Shown: positions 1 to 4,772 of the stretch, one piece after another | Numbering within the stretch: position 1 is the first letter of the stretch | Layout: every line of letters begins with the position of its first letter | From: Nocardioidaceae bacterium | Lineage (GTDB): Bacteria; Actinomycetota; Actinomycetes; Propionibacteriales; Nocardioidaceae | Assembly: GCA_020438665.1 (NCBI GenBank) | Contig: JAGQUE010000219.1 | Span: 1 to 16,833, forward strand | Direction of reading: 5' to 3' | Length of the DNA: 16,833 bases | The notes under the pieces: generated by a model | Seen by the model: only the letters and a program-made list of their open reading frames with translations | What the model was told of the DNA's origin: nothing | The model's database searches: none | Position numbers and translations under genes: made by a program

Positions 1-433
1 CGAGCCGGCGTCGCATGCCGCCGGAATAGGTCGCTACCCGACGCCCTGCGGCGTCGGTGAGTGAGAAGCGCGTGAGCAGCTCATCGGCGACGGGGCCCGG
101 ATCGGGGAGGTGGCGCAGGCGGCCCATCAGGACGAGGTTCTCGCGTCCGGTCAGGACCTCGTCGACGGCGGCGAACTGTCCGGTCAGGCTGAGCGACTGC
201 CGCACCTCCCGGCCCTGGGTGGCGACGTCGAAGCCGTTGACGTGAGCCACCCCGCCGTCCGCCCGGAGCAGCGTGGACAGGATGCGGATGACGGTCGTCT
301 TGCCGGCGCCGTTGGAGCCGAGCAAGGCGACGATGCTGCCGCGGGGGACGTCGAGGTCGACCCCTCGCAGCACGCTCACCTCGCCGTAGGCGTGCTGCAG
401 GCCGGACACGTGGATGGCGGCATCGACGGTCAT
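1..433 (-). CDS. DrrA-type ABC transporter ATP-binding protein (partial)
   Basis: ATP-hydrolysing subunit of an ABC exporter, cut by the window edge after 144 residues (about the first 45% of a usual 310-330 residue protein). Seen directly: Walker A GSNGAGKTT at residues 39-47, a Q-loop region LTGQFAAVDEVLTG at 83-96, and the signature YSGGMRRRL at 136-144. The LTGQ...VDE and YSGGMRRRLD wording is typical of the daunorubicin-resistance (DrrA) subfamily, whose members pair with a DrrB-like permease to export drugs or lipids; the permease would lie beyond position 1. The ATG at 433 overlaps the stop of the upstream DUF1048 gene by four bases (ATGA), so the two are probably translationally coupled. 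It belongs to the padR-DUF1048-ABC operon and is probably controlled by that PadR protein. The substrate cannot be told from this sequence. Confidence 0.93.
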   Translation of the reverse strand, partial: MTVDAAIHVSGLQHAYGEVSVLRGVDLDVPRGSIVALLGSNGAGKTTVIRILSTLLRADGGVAHVNGFDVATQGREVRQSLSLTGQFAAVDEVLTGRENLVLMGRLRHLPDPGPVADELLTRFSLTDAAGRRVATYSGGMRRRL

Positions 434-798
434 GACGATTCTCCGTCGGCGGCCCGGTCGATGGCACGGGTGAGCCGCTCGCGTTCCTTGTCGATCCAGC
501 GCTTCCCCGTATAGGCGGCCGCGAAGGTCTCGGCGAAGTCGACCGGGTCGTCCCCGACGATCGCGCGGACCGGGGTCCCGTCGGCGGCGGCCCGCTCCCA
601 CAGGTCGGCGTGGTCGCCGAACATCCCGACGAGCGTGTCGCCGTCGGTGACACCGCCGGCGTACATCAGATAGCGGTTCAGCGCCTGGGCCGCGGTGCGG
701 TAGGGCTCGGGCAGCGCGGCGATGCGCTTGACGTCCTGACGGTATTGCTTCTTCTGCTCGAGTGGTCCGGTGACCAGCTCGATCCACTTCGCGGCCAT
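430..798 (-). CDS. DUF1048 domain protein
   Basis: 122-residue soluble, mostly helical protein with no signal peptide or membrane segment. It matches the DUF1048 pattern as I recall it: an N-terminal KWIELVTG..EQKK.Y..DVKRI.ALPEPYR segment, a central helix with YLMYAGG, and the D.V.FAE.F..AY..KRWIDKERERL segment near the C-terminus. The family has no established biochemical role; it is commonly encoded between a PadR-type regulator and a DrrA-type ABC transporter, as here. It starts 3 bases after the padR stop and its own stop overlaps the ABC start, so all three genes are one transcription unit. A role as accessory protein of the regulator or transporter is inference from context only. Confidence 0.88.
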   Translation of the reverse strand: MAAKWIELVTGPLEQKKQYRQDVKRIAALPEPYRTAAQALNRYLMYAGGVTDGDTLVGMFGDHADLWERAAADGTPVRAIVGDDPVDFAETFAAAYTGKRWIDKERERLTRAIDRAADGESS

Positions 799-801
799 GG
801 C

Positions 802-1131
802 TCAGCGGCCTCCTTCGCGGAGCTCGTCGATGCGTTCTGCGAGGAAGCTCCAGGTCCTCCAGAACTCTTCGAGGGAGGCGTGCCCCGCCGCGTTGAGCGA
901 ATAGACCTTGCGCGGCGGCCCCTTCTCCGACGGCACCTTCTCAACGTCGACGAGGCCGCGTTGCTCGATGCGCACCAGGAGGGCATAGACGGTGCCCTCG
1001 GCGATGTCGGTGAACCCCTTGTCGCGCAGGGACGCGGTGATCTCATAGCCGTAGGCGGGCCGCAGCGCGAGGATCGCGAGCACGATCCCCTCGAGCGTCC
1101 CCTTGAGCATCTCGGTGGCCTGCTTGCCCAT
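802..1131 (-). CDS. PadR family transcriptional regulator
   Basis: 109-residue winged-helix DNA-binding protein. The sequence shows the PadR pattern: LKGTLEGIVLAILALRPAYGYEI (helix 1-2), then ...GTVYALLVRIEQRGLV (recognition helix and turn), then the wing with KGPPRKVYSLNAAGHASL, and a short C-terminal dimerisation helix (EEFWRTWSFLAERIDEL). The length fits the short PadR subfamily 2. Start ATG 1131 is preceded by a strong GGAGGAGG ribosome binding site. PadR proteins usually repress their own operon and a neighbouring efflux pump and release DNA on ligand binding. Here the operon contains a DUF1048 protein and an ABC ATPase, and a perfect 9-base inverted repeat lies just upstream (1149-1200), so autoregulation is likely. 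The ligand is unknown. Confidence 0.93.
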   Translation of the reverse strand: MGKQATEMLKGTLEGIVLAILALRPAYGYEITASLRDKGFTDIAEGTVYALLVRIEQRGLVDVEKVPSEKGPPRKVYSLNAAGHASLEEFWRTWSFLAERIDELREGGR

Positions 1132-1148
1132 GGCGGGGGTCCTCCTCC

Positions 1149-1200
1149 CTTGCTACTCAGTGACAATGACTACTGGTAGATAGTAACGCTTAGTAGCAAG
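1149..1200 (-). promoter_or_regulatory. Probable PadR operator/promoter region
   Basis: A perfect 9-base inverted repeat, CTTGCTACT (1149-1157) and AGTAGCAAG (1192-1200), spans 52 bases just before the padR ribosome binding site. Inside it lie further TACT/AGTA half-sites (CTAC-TG-GTAG at 1170-1179; TACT 1171-1174 with AGTA 1182-1185). The segment is clearly AT-richer than its surroundings. Position and repeated half-sites suggest autoregulatory binding by the PadR protein; no convincing -35/-10 pair could be fixed. Confidence 0.55.
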
Positions 1201-1322
1201 AAGGCAAGCGGTTCCGGCGCTGACTTCCCGGACGGGGTTCCTCAGGTCGCCGCGGGCGTCGCCGATGCACTGGTTGCGGTCCTCCGCGACCGCTGGGAAC
1301 AGTCGTGTCAGGAGTAGTGCCG

Positions 1323-2354
1323 ATGGTGAGTCTCACCGCGTGGGCGAAGCCGCGCCGGGCTACGTCGTCCCTCCTGGCCACCGGCGCGGACAGCGAACGC
1401 CAGCTCGTCGAACGGACCTTGGGCCGGCTGGAGAAGCTGGCAGGCGTCGAGCCACAGGATGAACCGACCACCTTCGCGGAGCTTGCCAGCCGCGTCGAGG
1501 ACGCCCTGCAGGCCATCGAGGGCGGTGGCTCGACGGCCGTGGACCTGAGCGGGGTCGGTGACCTCGGGTCGGTGGTGGCCGCCGTCGCCGAGCTGCGCCA
1601 GATCAGTGCCGAGCAGTCCGACTTCCTGCAGGAGGCCAGCAGGGCCGCCGACCGGATGCAGGGCTCGATCGTGGAGAACTCCCGGCTGGCACAGAGCGCC
1701 GCCGAGGTGGCCACCGAGCTGGGCACGCTGACCGACAAGCGGACCGCCGAGATCGAGTCGGTCGTGTCCCGCCTGCAGACCCGGGCCGAGCAGGCCGGCG
1801 AGTCACTCGCCCACGTCTTCGACGTGAGTGACTCCAGCGGCGAGATCGCCCGGATGGCCGGAGCGATCGACGGCATCGCCCAGCAAACCAAGATCCTCGC
1901 GCTCAACGCGGCCGTGTCGGCCACGCGGGCCGGCGAGCACGGGCTGGAGTTCGCCGTCATCTCACGCGAGATCCGGCGGCTGGCCACCAGCGCCGCCGAG
2001 GCCGCGGGCGACATCACCCGCGTCATCGGCGACTTCGAGACCAAGACCAAGGGTGCGGCCGACGCGATGCAGCAGATCGACGTCGGGCTCGAGGACGTCG
2101 ACCATGCAGGCGTCTCGCTCCACGGCATCGCGTCCGACACCGGACGGCTCATCGCGGCCGTCGACCAGATCAGTGACCACAGTCGTGCCCAGTCGGCAGC
2201 AACGTCCGACGTGCTGTTCGGGATCGACGCGGCCGTGCTCACCGGCGAGCAGCTGGTGGAGAGCCTCCAACGCGTCGCCGACTTCATCGACAGCCTGCGC
2301 GGGTCCACCGGGCAGCAAGCCGCCGGAGCGGCGGCCACAACGGAAGGGAAATGA
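1323..2354 (+). CDS. Soluble chemoreceptor-like (MCP signalling domain) protein
   Basis: 343-residue, almost entirely helical coiled-coil protein without membrane segments, PAS, HAMP or other obvious sensor domain. Residues about 180-225 form the hairpin tip of methyl-accepting chemotaxis proteins: IDGIAQQTKILALNAAVSAT followed by RAGEHGLEFAVISREIRRLA. It is recognisable, but the Glu of the usual NAAVEAAR segment (Tsr E385) is Ser199 here, while Asn195 and Arg202 are kept. Start ATG 1323 was chosen because AGGAG (1310-1314) lies 8 bases upstream; the GTG at 1305 has no such site. The gene is followed after two bases by a hemerythrin gene, so the two are probably co-transcribed, and the hemerythrin may be its sensory partner (inference). 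No che or flagellar genes are in the window, so whether it drives chemotaxis or another output is open. Confidence 0.85.
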   Translation: MVSLTAWAKPRRATSSLLATGADSERQLVERTLGRLEKLAGVEPQDEPTTFAELASRVEDALQAIEGGGSTAVDLSGVGDLGSVVAAVAELRQISAEQSDFLQEASRAADRMQGSIVENSRLAQSAAEVATELGTLTDKRTAEIESVVSRLQTRAEQAGESLAHVFDVSDSSGEIARMAGAIDGIAQQTKILALNAAVSATRAGEHGLEFAVISREIRRLATSAAEAAGDITRVIGDFETKTKGAADAMQQIDVGLEDVDHAGVSLHGIASDTGRLIAAVDQISDHSRAQSAATSDVLFGIDAAVLTGEQLVESLQRVADFIDSLRGSTGQQAAGAAATTEGK

Positions 2355-2356
2355 CC

Positions 2357-2758
2357 ATGGCCATCGCCTGGAACGAGCGCCTGATGAGCACCGGCGACCC
2401 GGAGATCGACGACCAGCACCGCAAGCTGATCGACAAGCTGAACGGCCTGTTCGCCGCGCTCGAGTCGGGCGCCCCGGACGCCGAGGTCAAGAGCATGCTC
2501 AAGTTCGTCGGCGAGTACACCTCGTGGCACTTCGGTGCCGAGGAGAGCTGCATGGCCAAGCACCAGTGCCCCGCGGCCGCCGCCAACAAGGCGGCCCACG
2601 CGCAGTTCCTGCAGACCTTCAAGGGCATCGCCGACAAGGTGGAGTCCGCGGGCGTCACCAACGCCCTGGCCCTGGAGACCCAGCAGGCCGTGAGCGACTG
2701 GGTGCGCAACCACATCATCAAGACCGACACCCAGCTGCGTCCCTGCCTCGCGCACTGA
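2357..2758 (+). CDS. Bacteriohemerythrin
   Basis: 133-residue single-domain hemerythrin, a four-helix bundle that binds O2 at a carboxylate-bridged di-iron centre. Ligand motifs in order: EIDDQH (His21), WHFGAEE (His58, Glu62), H81 in NKAAHAQF, and WVRNHIIKTD (His119, Asp124). The position of the remaining usual ligand, equivalent to His77 of Methylococcus bacteriohemerythrin, is Asn77 here. Cys65, Cys71 and Cys130 lie outside the usual ligand set. ATG 2357 is preferred over the ATG at 2351, because GGAAGGG (2342-2348) is 8 bases from the former and only 2 from the latter. It follows the MCP-like gene almost directly, so oxygen or NO sensing together with that protein is plausible; oxygen storage is the alternative. 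Confidence 0.92.
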   Translation: MAIAWNERLMSTGDPEIDDQHRKLIDKLNGLFAALESGAPDAEVKSMLKFVGEYTSWHFGAEESCMAKHQCPAAAANKAAHAQFLQTFKGIADKVESAGVTNALALETQQAVSDWVRNHIIKTDTQLRPCLAH

Positions 2759-2836
2759 CCCGCTGTGGGCTCGGCGGCTCCTCCCGTGGGCGGAGTCGGA
2801 CGCGGCTGACCTCCTCCTGACGGCGCGAAGCTCTGG

Positions 2837-2861
2837 CCCGGCGGCGGAGGCGCCCGCCGGG
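2837..2861 (+). terminator. GC-rich hairpin after hemerythrin gene
   Basis: Perfect 8-base inverted repeat CCCGGCGG (2837-2844) and CCGCCGGG (2854-2861) with a 9-base loop, 80 bases after the hemerythrin stop. No T-run follows, so it may be a weak or factor-dependent terminator, or only GC-rich chance. Confidence 0.35.
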
Positions 2862-2883
2862 GGTGGTCGGACAGCGTGGGGAC

Positions 2884-3588
2884 ATGACATCCGACGATGC
2901 GCTCCGGGCACTTCTGCGTGACCTGCTCGCCCCTGGGTCCTCCGCCAACTCCGCGCTCGACCGGCTGTTGGCCGACTATGCGACCTACCACCTGGTCTTC
3001 GTCGTACTCGCGGGCGCGCTCGTTCTCGGGTTGCTCGGGGCCGGGGGGTCGTTGCTCCGCCGATCCCGCAGGATGCGGACCGGGCCGGGAGCCGCGCATC
3101 CGTCGGCCCGGCGTACGTCGTTCGGGCTGGGCCTGGGCTGCGTCGGGACCGCCGCGCTGTTCGCCGTCCTGGTCGCCGCCAACGCCGGCAACGCGCTCGA
3201 CCCGCGGCAGGGGTTCGGCGGGGCGGTCGCCGAGATCCGCCCGTCGGTGGTCGGGACGACGCGGGCCGCGGAGCAGGACGCCTTCGCCGGTTGGCTGAGA
3301 TCGGGGGGCGAGCGTCTGCCCGCCCGGGTGCGTGGTGTTGTCGAACGTCGGGTCGCGTGGCAGGCCCCCAAGGCGGTCGGCTCGGCCCTGCTGTTCGGCG
3401 TCTCGGTCTGGCTGACGGTCCGGCTCTGGCGACGGCTGATCGAGCCTGACCGAGCGCTCGTGGGCCGCCGGGCCCGGCTCAGCGCGGCCGTGGCCTCGTC
3501 GGGGGCCAGTCTCGTCCTGATGGCCATGACGATCGGCAACACCCAGGGCGCCGTGGCACCGCTCGCAGCGACGCTGCTCTATGGCTGA
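2884..3588 (+). CDS. Four-helix integral membrane protein, function unknown
   Basis: 234-residue protein that I do not recognise as a named family. Hydrophobic segments lie at about residues 36-58, 80-99, 163-182 and 198-217, with a weaker fifth hydrophobic stretch at the C-terminus. Between segments 2 and 3 is a polar loop of about 60 residues. Short basic stretches (RRSRRMR at 59-65; RRARL near 195) suggest the cytoplasmic side by the positive-inside rule. Start ATG 2884 was chosen over GTG 2863 because GTGGGG precedes it and the N-terminal amphipathic helix then begins normally. It is separated from the hemerythrin gene by 125 bases containing a hairpin, so it is probably a separate unit. 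No function can be assigned. Confidence 0.7.
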   Translation: MTSDDALRALLRDLLAPGSSANSALDRLLADYATYHLVFVVLAGALVLGLLGAGGSLLRRSRRMRTGPGAAHPSARRTSFGLGLGCVGTAALFAVLVAANAGNALDPRQGFGGAVAEIRPSVVGTTRAAEQDAFAGWLRSGGERLPARVRGVVERRVAWQAPKAVGSALLFGVSVWLTVRLWRRLIEPDRALVGRRARLSAAVASSGASLVLMAMTIGNTQGAVAPLAATLLYG

Positions 3589-3606
3589 GCCGGGTCGCCG
3601 CGGGGC

Positions 3607-4068
3607 CTAGTCCTCGATGACGTCGAGCCCCTGCTCACGCAGCCTGGCCAGGTTGTCGAGCATGGTCTGCAGCGCCTCGGGGCTGTGGCCCTCCCAGTCC
3701 TCGAGCTCCTCGACCACGCGCAGCGGGTGACGGCTGCGGTAGGACTCCGTCACGTTGCCGGGGAACTTCTTGTTGGTGACATTGGGATCGTCCTCGAAGG
3801 GACCGAGCGGCTCGACGACGTAGATGTGGCCGCGTCCCTCGACCCCGGCGAGGGCGGCGGCCAGCTGGGCGCCCCAGGCGGCCGTCTCGACCTTGGCGGT
3901 GAAGTAGATGTTGTTGGAGACCCGCCCGTCCTGGTAGTTCGAGCCCTTGCCGGGGGTGAGCTCTGCACCGGTCTCGAGGGCGAACCTCGTCCCATGGAAG
4001 AACGGTCCCGTCACGTGATCGCAGTGGTCGTAGGTCACCGGGATCCAGGGCGGCTGTTCGTCGGTCAC
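3607..4068 (-). CDS. arr: NAD+-rifampin ADP-ribosyltransferase (Arr)
   Basis: 153-residue cytoplasmic enzyme that transfers ADP-ribose from NAD+ to the C23 hydroxyl of rifamycins and so inactivates them. Strong family match across the length: FFHGTRF..E (His25), SNYQDGR, NNIYFTA (Tyr55), AAWGAQLA, GRGHIYVVEPLGPFEDDPN (Asp93/94), NKKFPGNVTESYRSRHPLRVV. His, Tyr and Asp correspond to the triad described for the Mycobacterium smegmatis enzyme. The GTG at 4068 gives the usual Arr length (about 140-155); the frame stays open to 4248, but that extension reads through a repeat element and is not Arr-like. The ribosome binding site is weak. Upstream lies a palindromic repeat (4130-4213). Chromosomal arr genes are common in actinobacteria, so intrinsic rifampin resistance is expected but not proven. 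Confidence 0.93.
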   Translation of the reverse strand: MTDEQPPWIPVTYDHCDHVTGPFFHGTRFALETGAELTPGKGSNYQDGRVSNNIYFTAKVETAAWGAQLAAALAGVEGRGHIYVVEPLGPFEDDPNVTNKKFPGNVTESYRSRHPLRVVEELEDWEGHSPEALQTMLDNLARLREQGLDVIED

Positions 4069-4129
4069 CCCGCAAGTGTGCCGGGTGGGCCACGCGGCTG
4101 TCGGCTGTGATCGGCTGCGGTGCTGCTGC

Positions 4130-4223
4130 TTCACCAAGGTAGGTAGGTGAACCCGCACTGACCCAGGCGAGTTCACCGAGGTAAGTGCGGGTTCGCCTAC
4201 CCACCCTGATGAACCGTCACGCC
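4130..4223. repeat. Palindromic repeat element, copy 1
   Basis: Left arm 4130-4158 and right arm 4185-4213 are 29 bases each and complementary at 25 of 29 positions, around a 26-base centre (4159-4184). The conserved tail CCGTCACGCC (4214-4223) is shared with copy 2. All four arm mismatches are of the C/T or A/G type, so G-U pairs can form in RNA. It lies between the divergent arr and DUF2218 genes, 62 bases upstream of the arr start. No transposase or flanking target duplication is evident. It could be a MITE, a REP-like element or a transcript-level hairpin. Confidence 0.85.
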
Positions 4224-4328
4224 TCAGCCGCCGGCTGGCGGGCGCCACCGCGACGATCCGGACGCGCGCCCGGTGGCGGGATCACGACCAGCCGAACGAC
4301 GTTCGGTCGGCCGAGGGAGGATCGCCAC

Positions 4329-4637
4329 ATGCTCACTCGCCACGGGACCATGATCACCGACCGCCCTGAACGCTATGCCAAGCAGCTGGCCGGCCACTGG
4401 GCCCGCAAGGGCAGTGCCGGCGAGGAGGAGGGGGTGACGGTCATCCGGTTCGACACGGGGCAGGTGGTCGTCCTCCACGCCGAGCACGGTCTTCTCCGGA
4501 TCGAAGCCTCGGTCCCCGACGGCGGGGACGCCGACGGCTTCGCCCAGGTCGTGGCGGAACACCTCCAACGGTTCGGCCAGCGAGATGAGCTCGAGGTGGC
4601 GTGGGCTGCCGGTGATGGTGACGGTTCATCAAGGTAG
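4329..4637 (+). CDS. DUF2218 family protein
   Basis: 102-residue cytoplasmic protein. It follows the DUF2218 pattern: T.RPERYAKQLAGHWARKG near the N-terminus, then a strand segment GVTVIRFDTGQVVVLHAEHGLLRIEA, then DGFAQVVAEHLQRFGQRDELEVAW at the C-terminus. The family has no known biochemical function; members are small one-domain proteins that in some genomes lie near siderophore or iron genes. Start ATG 4329 has a good GGGAGGA site 7-8 bases upstream; the upstream open frame to 4185 reads through the repeat and is not protein-like. The last codons (GAC GGT TCA TCA AGG TAG) are formed by the left end of repeat copy 2, so the C-terminus GSSR and the stop come from the element. An earlier C-terminus may have been replaced by its insertion. 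Confidence 0.85.
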   Translation: MLTRHGTMITDRPERYAKQLAGHWARKGSAGEEEGVTVIRFDTGQVVVLHAEHGLLRIEASVPDGGDADGFAQVVAEHLQRFGQRDELEVAWAAGDGDGSSR

Positions 4638-4718
4638 GAAGGCGAACCCTCACCTACCCAGCGGAGTTCACCGAGGTAGGTGCGGCTCCGCCTGCCTACC
4701 TTGATGAACCGTCACGCC
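4618..4718. repeat. Palindromic repeat element, copy 2
   Basis: Same 29-26-29 architecture as copy 1 (arms 4625-4653 and 4680-4708, centre 4654-4679), about 83% identical to it over 84 bases by hand alignment and in the same orientation. The outermost part is a perfect 21-base inverted repeat (4618-4638 with 4695-4715) that begins GTGACGGTTCATC, longer than in copy 1, whose left flank lacks GTGACGG. The left end overlaps the last 20 bases of the DUF2218 gene. The hairpin would also sit as a terminator between that gene and the methyltransferase gene at 4773. Confidence 0.88.
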
Positions 4719-4740
4719 CGACGCACCCCCCGAAGGTTCC

Positions 4741-4772
4741 TAAACGACCGTTCAACCGCGTAGCCTCCCGCC
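4741..4772 (+). promoter_or_regulatory. Possible operator and -10 for a leaderless transcript
   Basis: AACG-AC-CGTT (4743-4752) is a small perfect dyad of the kind bound by TetR-family repressors. TAGCCT (4761-4766) fits the actinobacterial -10 pattern TANNNT and ends 6 bases before the ATG at 4773. No purine-rich ribosome binding site precedes that ATG, which suggests transcription starts at or next to the start codon. No clear -35 is seen. No TetR gene is nearby. Confidence 0.4.

Noticed and set aside
1190..2911. Minus-strand open frame of 573 codons opposite the MCP-like and hemerythrin genes
   Set aside because: It spans two well-supported plus-strand genes and has shadow-type composition rich in Ser, Ala and Arg.
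4185..4328. N-terminal extension of the DUF2218 gene from GTG 4185
   Set aside because: It would translate the repeat arm and an Arg/Pro-rich spacer; the ATG at 4329 has a strong ribosome binding site and matches the family start.
4130..4718. Two-unit CRISPR-like array
   Set aside because: The palindromic copies are about 495 bases apart with a gene between them and are only about 83% identical; no cas genes are present.
4130..4718. Composite transposon carrying the DUF2218 gene
   Set aside because: The elements are under 110 bases, contain no transposase, and no target-site duplication could be seen outside them.
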